Source of the DNA: Actinopolyspora erythraea
GTDB lineage: Bacteria > Actinomycetota > Actinomycetes > Mycobacteriales > Pseudonocardiaceae
Assembly (NCBI RefSeq): GCF_002263515.1
Contig: NZ_CP022752.1
Coordinates: forward strand, 1,736,001-1,800,000
DNA: 64,000 bases
Reading direction: 5' to 3'
In this document: piece by piece, positions 18,627-28,655 of the stretch
Layout of the letters: every line of letters starts with the position of its first letter
Numbering within the stretch: the first letter of the stretch is position 1
The notes under the pieces: generated by a model
What the model saw: the letters and a program-made list of their open reading frames with translations, nothing else
The model's database searches: none
What the model was told of the DNA's origin: nothing
Made by a program: the position numbers and the translations under genes

Positions 18627-20058
18627 AGGCCTCGTGCTCGGAGCGGTCGGCGGCCCACTCGGTGTGGAAGATCCCCTCGACGTCAGTCCGCCGGTAGGTG
18701 TGCGCCCCGAAGTAGTCCCGTTGGCCCTGGATCAGCGCGGCGGGCAGCCTCCGGGCCCGAACGGTGTCGTAGTAGGCCAGCGCTGTCGAGATGCCCGGCA
18801 CCGGGACACCGGAGGCCGTCGCGGTGGCCACCACGCGCCGCCACGAGTCCTGGGCCTCGCCGAGTGCCGCCCGGAAGTCCTCGTCGGCCAGCAGACTGGC
18901 CAGGCCGGGGTTCTGGTCGTAGGCCGCTCGGATGCGGTCGAGGAACTCGGCCCTGATGATGCAGCCGCCTCGCCAGATCGTGGCGACCGCACCGAGGTCG
19001 ATGTTCCAACCGTAGGTGGCGCTACCCGCCTGGATCTGGTCGAACCCCTGGGCGTAGGCGACGATTTTCGAGGCGTAGAGCGCGCGTTCCACGTCGGCCA
19101 CGAACCCTTCGGGGTCCTCGATCCGGGGCTGTTCCGAGGGACCGGGCAGGTCGGCGGCGGCCTCCCGCAGTCCTGGTTGCCCTGATATGGAGCGGGCGAA
19201 GACCGCTTCGGCGATCCCGGTCACCGGGCTGGCCAGCTCCAGGGCGTTCTGCACCGTCCACCTGCCGGTGCCCTTCTGCTCGGCCTGGTCCAGCACCACG
19301 TCGACGAACGGACGCGAGGTACGGGCGTCCACGTGACCGAGCACTTCGGCGGTGATCTCGATCAGGTAGGAGTTCAACCGCCCGGTGTTGAACCCGCGGA
19401 AGGTCTCGGCGATCTCGTCCGGCTCTCGGCCCAGCACCTTGCGCAGCAGGTCGTAGGTCTCCGCGATGAGCTGCATGTCGGCGTACTCGATGCCGTTGTG
19501 CACCATCTTGACGAAGTGTCCCGCTCCGTCGGCCCCCACGTGGGTGACGCACGGGGTGCCGTCGACGTTCGCCGCGATCGAGCGCAGCACGGGCTCCAGC
19601 TCGCGGTAGGCCGCCGCCGAGCCGCCCGGCATGATGCTGGGGCCGTGCAACGCCCCCTCCTCACCGCCGGACACCCCGGTGCCGACGAAGTGCACTCCTC
19701 GTTCGGCCAGCGCCGCCTCCCGGCGCCGGGTGTCGGTGAAGTTGGCGTTCCCGGCGTCGACGAGGACGTCGCCGGTGTCGAGCATCGGTACGAGTTCGTC
19801 GATCACCGCGTCGGTGGCCGGGCCCGCCTTGACCATGATCACCACGCGGCGGGGGCGCTCCAGCGACTCGACGAGTTCCCGGAGCGAGCCGGTGGCTACG
19901 AACTCGCCCTCACCGCCGAACCGTTCGACCAGATCGTCGGTGCGTTCCCGATGGCGGTTGTGCACCGCGACGCGTTGCCCGTTGCGGGCGAGATTGCGGG
20001 CCAGGTTCCTGCCCATGACGGCCAGTCCCGTCACCCCGATATCGGCCTTGTCACTCAT
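18625..20058 (-). CDS. gnd: 6-phosphogluconate dehydrogenase (decarboxylating, NADP-type long form)
   Basis: Gnd oxidises 6-phosphogluconate to ribulose-5-phosphate in the pentose phosphate pathway. The protein has 477 residues, the length of the long dimeric class. The dinucleotide loop is GVTGLAVMGRNLARNLARNG. KMVHNGIEYADMQLIAETYD contains the catalytic Lys/Asn region, and the C-terminal IQGQRDYFGAHTYRR helps form the substrate site of the partner subunit. ATG 20058 is chosen for its GGAG eight bases upstream; further upstream residues do not resemble the family. It is convergent with ileS and divergent from lspA. Confidence 0.95.
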   Translation of the reverse strand: MSDKADIGVTGLAVMGRNLARNLARNGQRVAVHNRHRERTDDLVERFGGEGEFVATGSLRELVESLERPRRVVIMVKAGPATDAVIDELVPMLDTGDVLVDAGNANFTDTRRREAALAERGVHFVGTGVSGGEEGALHGPSIMPGGSAAAYRELEPVLRSIAANVDGTPCVTHVGADGAGHFVKMVHNGIEYADMQLIAETYDLLRKVLGREPDEIAETFRGFNTGRLNSYLIEITAEVLGHVDARTSRPFVDVVLDQAEQKGTGRWTVQNALELASPVTGIAEAVFARSISGQPGLREAAADLPGPSEQPRIEDPEGFVADVERALYASKIVAYAQGFDQIQAGSATYGWNIDLGAVATIWRGGCIIRAEFLDRIRAAYDQNPGLASLLADEDFRAALGEAQDSWRRVVATATASGVPVPGISTALAYYDTVRARRLPAALIQGQRDYFGAHTYRRTDVEGIFHTEWAADRSEHEA

Positions 20059-20277
20059 GTGCGCGCTCCGATCCCGACGGCCCGATCCGCTGGGGCGGAC
20101 CGGGAGTTGCCGTTCGGACAACATCGTCAGCTGCCCGACTGTTCCAGCCTTACCCGGCGCACCGTCCTCGTTCCCGCCGCGCGGTGGAACCAAACCGGCA
20201 GGTCGCCGTGCGAGCCGGCCAGGAGGAGCTGCCGGGCTGGCTGAACCTCACCCGGTCCGGTCAGGGAGAATGGGGGA

Positions 20278-21012
20278 GTGAGCGATGAGCACCACACGAC
20301 CGAGCCGTCACGTTCCGCACGCCCCGACGCCGACTCGGCGCCCGCCCGCCGCGGTCCACCGAGTCCCCGGCTGTTGGTGCTGCTGTTCGGCATCGCCGTT
20401 GCCCTGCTCGGGCTGGACGTGTTCACCAAGTCACTGGCCGTGGCGGAGTTGGAGGGCCGGGAGCCGGTCGAGCTGCTCGGTGGTGGCCTCTACCTGGTGC
20501 TCCTGCGCAACCCCGGAGCCGCCTTCAACATCGCGACCGGTCTGACCTGGTTGCTGGCGCTGCTGGCGATCGTGGTCGTGGTGGCCATAATCTGGTTCGC
20601 CCCGAAGCTCCGCTCCACCGGCTGGGCGGTCGGGATCGGTCTGGTCCTGGGAGGTGCCTGCGGTAACCTCGTCGACCGGATCTTCCGCGAGCCCGCGCCG
20701 CTGCGGGGGCACGTGATCGACTTCCTGTCCGTCCTCGCACCGGACGGAAGTGTCTGGCCGGTGTTCAACCTGGCCGACTCCGGGATCGTCTGCGGTGGCG
20801 TGCTGATCGTGCTGCTGGCGCTGCTGGGTTACGACTACGACGGAACCGTGCACCGGCGCCGGTCGAAGCGGACTTCGGCGGCCGCGGGAGGGGTGACCGG
20901 CGAATCCCCGGGACACGAGCGAGACGGCGCCACGGGCGAGCACCCGCCCGGAGAGAGGACGCAGGACTCGGCCGAACGGCCACGACGGGACGAGGGTGAG
21001 GAAGACTCGTGA
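20278..21012 (+). CDS. lspA: Lipoprotein signal peptidase (prolipoprotein SPase II)
   Basis: LspA is an aspartyl protease that cleaves prolipoprotein signal peptides in the membrane. The 244-residue protein has a charged N-terminal extension of about 30 residues, four transmembrane helices, and the catalytic aspartates in [10 protein letters not shown] and [23 protein letters not shown] is the conserved Asn/Gly substrate region. A hydrophilic C-terminal tail of about 65 residues is longer than usual. GTG 20278 lies exactly 6 bases after GAGAAT (20266-20271), a possible leaderless -10. The stop overlaps the pseudouridine synthase start (GTGA), a common lspA-rluD pairing. Confidence 0.95.
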   Translation: MSDEHHTTEPSRSARPDADSAPARRGPPSPRLLVLLFGIAVALLGLDVFTKSLAVAELEGREPVELLGGGLYLVLLRNPGAAFNIATGLTWLLALLAIVVVVAIIWFAPKLRSTGWAVGIGLVLGGACGNLVDRIFREPAPLRGHVIDFLSVLAPDGSVWPVFNLADSGIVCGGVLIVLLALLGYDYDGTVHRRRSKRTSAAAGGVTGESPGHERDGATGEHPPGERTQDSAERPRRDEGEEDS

Positions 21013-21941
21013 GCGAGCTGCGCACGCTGCCCGTTCCCGACGGGCTCGACGGTATGCGGGTGGACTCCGGACTGGCCAAACTGCTCGGGCTGTCGCGCAG
21101 CACCGCCGCCGCGCTGACCACCTCCGGGGACGTCGAGCTGGACGGTTCCCCGGCGGGGAAGTCCGACCGGTTGCTGGCCGGCTCGTGGCTCGAGGTGCGG
21201 CTTCCCGAGGGGGAGGGTCCCCCCGAGGTCGTGGCCGTGCCGGTCGAGGGGTTGACGGTCGTTCACGAGGACGACGACATCGTGGTGGTCAACAAGCCCG
21301 TGGGGGTGGCCGTCCACCCGAGCCCCGGCTGGGAGGGGCCGACCGTGCTCGGAGGGCTGGCCGCCGCCGGGATCGGTCTCGCCGTCTCCGGCCCTCCGGA
21401 ACGTCAGGGGGTGGTGCACCGCCTCGACGCGGGCACCACGGGTGTCATGGTGCTGGCGAAGTCCGAACGCGCCTACTCCGCGCTCAAACGCGCCTTCCGG
21501 GAACGCGCCGTCGACAAGCACTACCACGCACTGGTCCAGGGGCATCCGGATCCGAGCAGGGGGACGATCGACGCGCCGATAGACCGGCACCCGAAGTCGG
21601 ACCACAAGTTCGCGGTGGTCACCGACGGCAAACCCAGCGTGACGCACTACGAGATCGTCGAGGCGTTCCGAGCGGCCTCGCTGGTGGACGTGAAGCTGGA
21701 GACGGGGCGTACTCACCAGATCAGGGTGCACTTCTCGGCGGTACGCCACCCCTGCGTCGGCGATCTCACCTACGGTGCCGATCCGACGCTCGCGCGGCGG
21801 CTCGGTCTCACGCGGCAGTGGCTGCACGCCTATTCGCTGTCCTTCGAGCACCCCGCCCACGGCGAGCTGGTGACCTTCGACAGCGACTATCCGGCGGATC
21901 TGCGCGATGCCCTGGAGCAACTGCGCGAGCAGGACCACTGA
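21009..21941 (+). CDS. RluA/RluD-family 23S rRNA pseudouridine synthase
   Basis: This enzyme isomerises uridines in large-subunit rRNA; the closest functional label is RluD-like. An S4 RNA-binding domain spans about residues 14-75 ([19 protein letters not shown]). The catalytic domain carries [16 protein letters not shown] near 137, where the Asp is the nucleophile, and [18 protein letters not shown] near 236. The GTG start overlaps the lspA stop by four bases. A strong bidirectional hairpin follows. Confidence 0.92.
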   Translation: MSELRTLPVPDGLDGMRVDSGLAKLLGLSRSTAAALTTSGDVELDGSPAGKSDRLLAGSWLEVRLPEGEGPPEVVAVPVEGLTVVHEDDDIVVVNKPVGVAVHPSPGWEGPTVLGGLAAAGIGLAVSGPPERQGVVHRLDAGTTGVMVLAKSERAYSALKRAFRERAVDKHYHALVQGHPDPSRGTIDAPIDRHPKSDHKFAVVTDGKPSVTHYEIVEAFRAASLVDVKLETGRTHQIRVHFSAVRHPCVGDLTYGADPTLARRLGLTRQWLHAYSLSFEHPAHGELVTFDSDYPADLRDALEQLREQDH

Positions 21942-21982
21942 GCCCCCGAGGTTCCGGACTTCCCGACGGTGGGAACTGGTTC

Positions 21983-22007
21983 CCGCTCGGACCGGCGGTC
22001 CGAGCGG
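21983..22007. terminator. Hairpin between convergent genes
   Basis: An 11-bp perfect stem, CCGCTCGGACC (21983-21993), loop GGC, GGTCCGAGCGG (21997-22007). It lies between the forward pseudouridine synthase and the reverse frameshifted gene, so it probably ends transcription from both sides. No T-run. Confidence 0.7.
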
Positions 22008-22117
22008 CTCGCCGCCGGGCTCGTGCGAGCCCGTCCCACCGCGCCGGGGACGTGGTCGCGCGGAACCTGATGGACACCGGAGCACGGCGGTGCGCCCCAC
22101 CGCGCGCGTTCACGCGT

Positions 22118-23121
22118 TCAGAGGTCGCTGATGTCCCAGACCAGCGAGTGCGGACCGGGGTCGGGGTGCGGCGACCACTCGACGCTTCGCAGCTCGGTCT
22201 CCTCCGGAAGTACGAACACGGTGTGCCCCCCGCCGGTTTCTCCGGGGGAGACACCGGCGCTGTGCGGCGGGCGCGAGGAAAGGGCGACCGAGGACTTCGA
22301 GACCGTCGAACCGTCCTGCGCCACCAGCAGCAGGTGCTGGTCCGGCGGTGAGTCGAAGACCGAGGTTCCGCGATTGGTCAGCTCGATGTGCACCACGACC
22401 GCGCGCTGACCCGCTTCGAGGGTGTGTCCGGCGGCGCTGAACAGGAAGTCGGCGGGATCCACCACCTCCACCAGCAGCACGCTCACCGGTTCGCCGTCGG
22501 GCCCGACCGTGTCCAGCTTGTTGCCGACCTTGCCCGACTTGGGAACGGCGGGTGGCCGGGGTGCGTGGTCGCCGGCCCCGTCCCCCCTCGGCCAGGCCGA
22601 GGACGTCGGCGGCCCCCAGGTGCCCGGGGCGTGGGCGGTTGCTGACCCGCCGCGCCGACCGGCGGCGGACCCAGCGGCTGCTGGGGCGGCTGTGGGCCCT
22701 GACCGGCTGGTGGCCCCTGCGGAGCGGCGGGCGGATAAGGGGAGTTCGGGTGTTGGTACGGACCGCTCATGCCGCCGTGCACCGGGTGGCCACCACTGTG
22801 CGGTCCCGAGGGGTGCGGCTGCTGCGGAGGTGGTGGCGCGCCCGCTCCCGGGGGCGGTGCCGGATACCCGCCGCTGTGCTGGGGCGGCGGTTGTGGAGGG
22901 CCGGGGTGGACTCCGGCCGAGGCGAGCGCGTTGCGGATCCCGTTCGGGTCGCACTCGACGCCGACCACGAGCGGTAACCCGCTGGTGGACAGCGCGGCCA
23001 ACCGCGCCGCCACCTCGCGCACGTCCATGCCCAGGTATGCGGCGAGTTCGTGGACCGCGGCGCGACCTGTCTCGGCGACGGCGTTGAGCAGACGAACGTC
23101 CACGGGATCTGGTGCAGCCAC
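22118..23121 (-). pseudogene. Frameshifted HTH / proline-rich / DUF4352-like protein
   Basis: Two reading frames make one plausible protein. The first, from GTG 23121, encodes an AsnC-like helix-turn-helix (VRLLNAVAETGRAAVHELAA, then LGMDVREVAARLAAL) and a long Pro/Gly/Gln linker. The second, ending at 22118, encodes a beta-rich domain (VGNKLDTVGPDGEPVSVLLV) resembling DUF4352/Ig-like secreted domains. The frames differ by -1 somewhere in about 22560-22640, which contains a G6 run on the coding strand (22581-22586). One missing base would restore a continuous protein of about 330 residues. It may be a true mutation, an assembly error, or less likely programmed slippage. A TAGCGT -10 lies 8 bases before the GTG. 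Confidence 0.75.
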
Positions 23122-23432
23122 GTCCCGTCACGCTACCCGCCCCGGCACGAGCACCGTCTTCGTGGTGTCGATCCACTCCCGGGAGTCGTTCCCGGGTTCG
23201 GGGCCGCGCGTCCCCGCGCGTCGCTCTGTTGGCGGCGGAGGCGGACGCGCCGGGGACGGGTCGGCGGCGGGCGGGGACAGCTGGATTAGGGTTGGAGGCT
23301 CGGTAACGGTCCACCTTTCGTCGTAACGCGGAGGCTGTCGACCGCACCGGAATCCGAACCGACCATGCGAACCATCGTTGCTGGTCACAGTATTGAAGTG
23401 CGCCGTGTTGCTCCACGGGAGGGAGATCCGCC
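23122..23432. promoter_or_regulatory. Divergent spacer upstream of dnaE
   Basis: A 311-base gap with no convincing gene. It holds a hairpin CCCGGGA-GTCGT-TCCCGGG (23178-23196). Two possible -10 boxes for dnaE are TAGGGT (23287-23292) and CAGTAT (23388-23393). TAGCGT (23130-23135, reverse strand) serves the helix-turn-helix gene. A strong ribosome site GGGAGGGAGA precedes the dnaE GTG. Confidence 0.45.
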
Positions 23433-26400
23433 GTGCCTGGCGATTCGTTCGTTCACCTGCACGTGCACACCGAGTACTCGATGTTGGACGGCGCGGCGAA
23501 GATGGGGGCGCTGTTCTCCGAGGCACAGCGCCTCGGGATGCCCGCCGTCGCGATGACCGACCACGGCAACATGTTCGGTGCCGACGAGTTCTACCAGCAG
23601 GCCAAGAAGGCCGGCATCAAACCGATCATCGGCATCGAGGCCTACGTCGCACCGCAGAGCCGGTACCACAAGAAACCGGTCTTCTGGGGTGAGGCCAAGC
23701 AGCGCAGCACCGACGAGTTCGGTGAGGGCGGTGACGTCTCCGGTGCCGGCGCGTACACGCACATGACCATGCTCGCGCGCGACTCCACGGGGCTGCGCAA
23801 CCTGTTCACCCTCTCCAGCCGTGCTTCCTTCGAGGGGCAGTACCGCAAGCCCCGGATGGACCGGGAGCTGATCGCCGAGTACTCCGAGGGGATCATCGCC
23901 ACGACCGGTTGCCCCTCCGGCGAGGTGCAGACCCGGTTGCGGCTGGGGCAGTACCGCGAGGCGCTGCAGGCGGCTTCGGACTACCGCGACATCTTCGGGG
24001 CGGAGAACTACTTCCTCGAACTGATGGACCACGGGCTGGTCATCGAGCGCTCCGTCCGCGAGAACCTGCTCAAGATCGCCAAGGAGCTCGGGCTCCGCCC
24101 GCTGGCCACCAACGACAGCCACTACGTCACCGTCGACCAGGCCGAGTCGCACGGGGCGTTGTTGTGCGTGCAGTCCGGCAAGACCCTCAACGACGAGAGC
24201 CGGTTCCAGTTCAACGGTGACGGCTACTACCTCAAGTCCTCCGAGGAGATGCGCGAGTACTGGGATTCCGAGGTGCCCGGTGCCGCGGACAACACGCTCC
24301 TGGTCAGCGAGTTGGTGGACTCCTACGAGGAGGTGTGGACCTACTCCGACCGGATGCCGCGCGTGACCGTCGAGGCGGGCAGGACGGAGCGGGACGCCCT
24401 GGCGGCCGAGGTGGAGTACTACCTGCCGACCCGGTTCCCGAACGGCATCAGCGAGGAGTACCGGGAGCGGATCGAACGCGAGATCGACGTGCTGGACACC
24501 AAGGGGTACTGTGCGTACTTCCTGGTGGTCGGTGACGTCACCCGCTGGGCCAAGTCGGAGAAGATCCACGTCGGGCCGGGCCGTGGGTCGGCGGCGGGGT
24601 CGCTGCTGGCCTACATCCTGCACATCACCGATCTCGATCCCATCGCGCACGGCCTGATCTTCGAGCGCTTCCTGAACCCGGAGCGTGACTCCCCGCCCGA
24701 CATCGACCTCGACTTCGACGACCGCAGGCGCGACGAGGTGCTGCAGTACGCGATCGACAAGTACGGTCGCGACAAGGTCGCGCAGGTCATCACCTTCGGT
24801 AAGATCAAGACCAAGGCCGCCATCAAGGACGCCGCGCGCGTTCACCACGGCCAGCCCGGCTTCGCCATCGCCGACAAGATCTCCAAGGCGCTGCCCGCCC
24901 CGATAGCGGCGAAGGACATCCCGCTCGAGGGCATCGTCGACCCGGAGCACGAGCGCTACGCGGAGGCCGCCGAGGTACGCGGACTCATCGAGAACGACCA
25001 GTCCATCGCGCAGATCTTCTCCACGGCCCGTGGCCTGGAGGGACTGATCCGCAACGCCGGAGTGCACGCCTGCGCGGTGATCCTGTCCTCGCAGCCACTG
25101 ATGGGCACGGTTCCACTGTGGATGCGCGACGACGGTTCCATCATCACCGGGTGGGACTACCCCAGTTGCGAGGCCATCGGCCTGCTCAAGATGGACTTCC
25201 TGGGGCTGTCCAACCTGACCATCCTCGGTGACGCCCTGCAGTCAGTGCACAACAACCACGGGTTGGACATCGACCTGTCCACCCTGGCACTCGACGACTC
25301 GAACACCTACGAGCTGCTCGCCAGGGGGGAGAGCCTGGGGGTGTTCCAGCTCGAGGGCGGTGGGATGCGTGAACTGCTCAAACGGTTGCGGCCCACCGAG
25401 TTCACCGACATCGTGGCGGCCAACGCCCTGTACCGGCCGGGTCCGATGGAGGTCAACGCGCACCTGGACTACGCCGACCGCAAGAACGGCCGCAAACCGA
25501 TCGAGCCCATCCATCCGGAGCTGGAGGAGCCGCTGCGCGACGTGCTGGCCGAGACCTACGGCCTGATCGTCTACCAGGAGCAGATCATGGCGATCGCGCA
25601 GCGGGTCGCCAACTACACCCTCGGACAAGCCGACATCCTGCGCCGGGCCATGGGCAAGAAGAAGAAGGCGGTGCTCGACGAGGAGTTCGTCCGGTTCCAC
25701 GCGGGCATGTCCAGCAACGGCTACAGCGAGGAGGCCATCAACGCGCTGTGGACCACGGTGCTGCCGTTCGCCGGTTACGCGTTCAACAAGTCCCACGCCG
25801 CCGGCTACGCCCTGGTGGCCTACTGGACGGCCTACCTGAAGGCGAACTACCCCGCCGAGTACATGGCAGCGCTGCTGACCGCCAACGGCGACAACAAGGA
25901 CAAGATGGCGGTCTACCTCTCGGAGTGCCGCCGGATGCAGGTGCGGGTGCTGTCCCCCGACGTCAACGACTCGCGGGACACCTTCACCGCCGTCGGTTCC
26001 GACGTCCGCTTCGGGCTCAGCGCCGTGCGCAACGTCGGTACCAACGTGGTCTCCTCGATCTGTCGCGTCCGCGAGGAGCAGGGCAGGTACACCTCCTTCC
26101 GCGACTTCCTGGACAAGTCGGAGACGGTGGCCTGCAACAAGCGCGTGGTGGAGTCGCTGATCAAGGCCGGTGCCTTCGACTCGCTGGGGCACACGCGGAT
26201 GGGGCTGACCGAGCAGCACGAGTCCGCCGTCGACGCGGTCGTGGGGCTCAAGCGCCAGCAGGCCGCCGGCCAGTTCGACCTGTTCGGCCCCACCTCGGAC
26301 GATGACGCCGCCTCGGAGAGCTCGCCGCTGGCGCACCTGACGTTCTCCTCGGAGGAGTGGCCCCGCAAGCAGTTGCTCGCCTACGAACGCGAGATGCTGG

Positions 26401-27032
26401 GGCTGTACGTGTCCGCGCACCCGCTGGACGGTGCCGAGAAACTGCTCGCCCCCTACCAGGACACCGGTATCGCCGAGCTGATCAGCGGTGAGCGTTCCTC
26501 CTCCGGGGGCAAGGACGGCAAGGACCAGGTGCGGATCGCGGGAATGATCTCCGGCATACAGCGCAGGATCAACAAGAACGGGCAGCCGTGGGCCATCGTG
26601 ACGATGGAGGACATGGACGCCAGCGTGGAGGTCCTGTTCTTTCCCAAGGCCTACGAGATGTTCTCCGAGACGCTCGTGGAGGACACCGCGATCGCGGTCA
26701 AGGGACGCATCAACGAGCGGGAGGGGGCCATCAGCGTCTTCGCCTCGGACGCGGTGCCGGTGGACATCTCGGCGGCCGAGACCGATCCGGGCAGCAGCCC
26801 CCCTTTCGTGCTGCGGCTCAACGCGTCCAAGGTGGACCGGAGCATGGTCAACGAGCTCAAGCGCACGCTGCGCGCTCACTCCGGTGAGGTACCTGTGCAG
26901 GTGAAGCTGCAGGGCAGTCGGGGGGAGACGAGGTTGGCGCTTTCCAGCGACTTCTTCGTCAACACCGACAACGGTCTGCAGGGCGAGCTCAAGGGGCTGC
27001 TCGGGGCGGGTTGTTTCGAGTCCGTCGGCTGA
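23433..27032 (+). CDS. dnaE: DNA polymerase III subunit alpha
   Basis: DnaE is the replicative polymerase catalytic subunit. The 1199-residue protein starts with a PHP domain ([20 protein letters not shown]). The catalytic aspartate motif PDIDLDFDD lies at about 422-430. The clamp-binding motif QFDLF at 947-951 matches the position of the internal beta-binding site. An OB-fold near 1030 begins [19 protein letters not shown]. The GTG at 23433 follows GGGAGGGAGA. A canonical terminator follows, so the gene is monocistronic. Confidence 0.97.
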   Translation: MPGDSFVHLHVHTEYSMLDGAAKMGALFSEAQRLGMPAVAMTDHGNMFGADEFYQQAKKAGIKPIIGIEAYVAPQSRYHKKPVFWGEAKQRSTDEFGEGGDVSGAGAYTHMTMLARDSTGLRNLFTLSSRASFEGQYRKPRMDRELIAEYSEGIIATTGCPSGEVQTRLRLGQYREALQAASDYRDIFGAENYFLELMDHGLVIERSVRENLLKIAKELGLRPLATNDSHYVTVDQAESHGALLCVQSGKTLNDESRFQFNGDGYYLKSSEEMREYWDSEVPGAADNTLLVSELVDSYEEVWTYSDRMPRVTVEAGRTERDALAAEVEYYLPTRFPNGISEEYRERIEREIDVLDTKGYCAYFLVVGDVTRWAKSEKIHVGPGRGSAAGSLLAYILHITDLDPIAHGLIFERFLNPERDSPPDIDLDFDDRRRDEVLQYAIDKYGRDKVAQVITFGKIKTKAAIKDAARVHHGQPGFAIADKISKALPAPIAAKDIPLEGIVDPEHERYAEAAEVRGLIENDQSIAQIFSTARGLEGLIRNAGVHACAVILSSQPLMGTVPLWMRDDGSIITGWDYPSCEAIGLLKMDFLGLSNLTILGDALQSVHNNHGLDIDLSTLALDDSNTYELLARGESLGVFQLEGGGMRELLKRLRPTEFTDIVAANALYRPGPMEVNAHLDYADRKNGRKPIEPIHPELEEPLRDVLAETYGLIVYQEQIMAIAQRVANYTLGQADILRRAMGKKKKAVLDEEFVRFHAGMSSNGYSEEAINALWTTVLPFAGYAFNKSHAAGYALVAYWTAYLKANYPAEYMAALLTANGDNKDKMAVYLSECRRMQVRVLSPDVNDSRDTFTAVGSDVRFGLSAVRNVGTNVVSSICRVREEQGRYTSFRDFLDKSETVACNKRVVESLIKAGAFDSLGHTRMGLTEQHESAVDAVVGLKRQQAAGQFDLFGPTSDDDAASESSPLAHLTFSSEEWPRKQLLAYEREMLGLYVSAHPLDGAEKLLAPYQDTGIAELISGERSSSGGKDGKDQVRIAGMISGIQRRINKNGQPWAIVTMEDMDASVEVLFFPKAYEMFSETLVEDTAIAVKGRINEREGAISVFASDAVPVDISAAETDPGSSPPFVLRLNASKVDRSMVNELKRTLRAHSGEVPVQVKLQGSRGETRLALSSDFFVNTDNGLQGELKGLLGAGCFESVG

Positions 27033-27046
27033 GGGCGTGATCGCAC

Positions 27047-27074
27047 CCCGCGCCGGTGTTCCGGCGCGGGTTTT
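27047..27074 (+). terminator. Intrinsic terminator after dnaE
   Basis: Perfect 10-bp stem CCCGCGCCGG (27047-27056), loop TGTT, CCGGCGCGGG (27061-27070), then TTTT. The best textbook terminator in the window, 14 bases after the dnaE stop. Confidence 0.88.
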
Positions 27075-27230
27075 CCGCTGTTCGGGCCGGGCTGCGAGCC
27101 CCGGCGCGGGGAAGTGGGCTCCGCGCCGGGTGCCGGTTTCGCCGAAAGGACGTCGTGCTGTCCGATTCGGTGGTCGGAATTGTCGAAATTCCGTCGCAAG
27201 AAGGTGATTTCCGCTGGTGAAGCCGTCCGA

Positions 27231-27276
27231 TATGCTCCTTTGGTGGTAGTGACAGCCTCGCCATTAACGGTGTTAA
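27231..27276 (+). promoter_or_regulatory. P450 promoter with TTAAC palindrome
   Basis: A -10 box TATGCT (27231-27236) without a strong -35. Downstream, TTAAC-GGT-GTTAA (27264-27276) is a perfect A+T-rich inverted repeat in a G+C-rich background. If transcription starts near 27243 the palindrome lies in the leader, where a bound repressor would block elongation. Inferred. Confidence 0.45.
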
Positions 27277-27312
27277 CTGTGGGCGGACCGGTGTCTACCG
27301 CGAAGGGCTGTC

Positions 27313-28554
27313 ATGAGTTCGTCCCAACAGTGTCCGCACGATTCCGTATCGGTGCTCGACGGCGAGTTCCTGCAGGATCCACACGTGCACTACGCACGGA
27401 TGCGGGAGTCCGATCCGACCAGGAGAGTGCTCACCGTCACCGGGATGCCGGTGTGGCTGGTGACCCGTTACGCCGACGCCAGAGCGGCACTGACCGACCC
27501 CAGGCTCAGCAAGGACTACCGGGGCATGGGGCGGATAATGGAACGTGAGGTCGAGCGGGGCGCTCAGCGCGCGGAGGTCTCGGAGTCCATCCAGGCCCAC
27601 ATGCTCAACATGGACCCTCCCGACCACACCCGGCTGCGCAAGCTGGTGGTCAAGGCCTTCACGGCCCGCCGCATCGAAGCACTGCGTCCCAGGATCGAGC
27701 AGATAACGGGTGAACTGCTCGACGAGCTGGCGGGGACGGAACGAGTGGGTGAGGCGGGTGTCGACCTGCTCGACGAGTTCGCCTTCCCGCTGCCCATCCG
27801 GGTGATCTGCGAGCTGCTCGGCGTTCCCGAGGACCGCAGGGACGACTTCCGGAGGTGGTCGAACACGCTGGTCTCGGGGCAGGATCCCGAGGCCGCCGAG
27901 CGGGCCGCCCTCGCGATGGGCGAGTACCTGTTCGAACTGGTCGAGGACAAGCGGCGCGATCCGCGGGACGACCTGCTCACGGCGTTGATCGAGACCAGCG
28001 ACGACTCGGACCGGCTCAGCGGTGAGGAACTGATCGGTATGGTGTTCCTGCTGCTGGTCGCCGGGCACGAGACCACGGTCAACCTCATCGGCAACGGTGT
28101 GCTGGCCCTGCTGCGGGACCCCGAGCAGTACCGGAGGCTGCTCGCCGAGCCCGAGCGGGCCTCCTCGGTGGTCGAGGAGACGTTGCGCTTCGACGGTCCG
28201 GTGAACCTGGCGACCTTCCGCTACACCACCGAACCGGTGCTGGTGGGTGATGTGGAGATCCCGGAAGACGAACTGGTGCTGGTCGCACTGGGCTCGGCCA
28301 ACCGCGATCCCGAAAGGTTCGCCGAACCGGACCGGTTCGACCAGGACCGCGCCACCGGTGGCCACCTGGCTTTCGGCCACGGCATCCACTTCTGTGTGGG
28401 GGCTCCCCTGGCGCGTCTGGAGGGGGAGATCGCGCTGCGACGGCTCGTGGAGCGTTTCCCGGACCTGAAACTGGCGGTTCCGGACGAACAGCTGCGCTAC
28501 CGCCCCAGCACGCTGATGCGGGGACTGGAGCAGCTGCCGGTCAGGTTGTCCTGA
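27313..28554 (+). CDS. Cytochrome P450
   Basis: A 413-residue soluble bacterial P450 monooxygenase of the actinobacterial CYP105/107-like type; the substrate cannot be told. The oxygen-activation motif AGHETT is at 250-255 in the I helix and the K-helix ExxR (EETLRF) near 287. The heme loop FGHGIHFCVGAPLARLEGE has the ligand Cys at 361. The ATG at 27313 follows GAAGGG. No ferredoxin or reductase gene lies beside it, so redox partners must be encoded elsewhere. It is convergent with the aftA-type gene; the spacer holds a small stem at 28604-28619. Confidence 0.95.
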   Translation: MSSSQQCPHDSVSVLDGEFLQDPHVHYARMRESDPTRRVLTVTGMPVWLVTRYADARAALTDPRLSKDYRGMGRIMEREVERGAQRAEVSESIQAHMLNMDPPDHTRLRKLVVKAFTARRIEALRPRIEQITGELLDELAGTERVGEAGVDLLDEFAFPLPIRVICELLGVPEDRRDDFRRWSNTLVSGQDPEAAERAALAMGEYLFELVEDKRRDPRDDLLTALIETSDDSDRLSGEELIGMVFLLLVAGHETTVNLIGNGVLALLRDPEQYRRLLAEPERASSVVEETLRFDGPVNLATFRYTTEPVLVGDVEIPEDELVLVALGSANRDPERFAEPDRFDQDRATGGHLAFGHGIHFCVGAPLARLEGEIALRRLVERFPDLKLAVPDEQLRYRPSTLMRGLEQLPVRLS

Positions 28555-28655
28555 GGGGACCGGCCCCGAACGCCTTCGAGGCCGGGCCGCGCGGGCGCTC
28601 GTTCGGCGCGGGTGCGCCGACAGCGCCCTCCGGCCCTGCCCCACGGGCTCGGCGG

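Noticed and set aside
22581..22586. Programmed -1 ribosomal frameshift at the G6 run
   Set aside because: The zero-frame heptamer is A GGG GGG, which does not allow good re-pairing in both sites, and no stimulatory structure was evident. A mutation or sequencing error is simpler.
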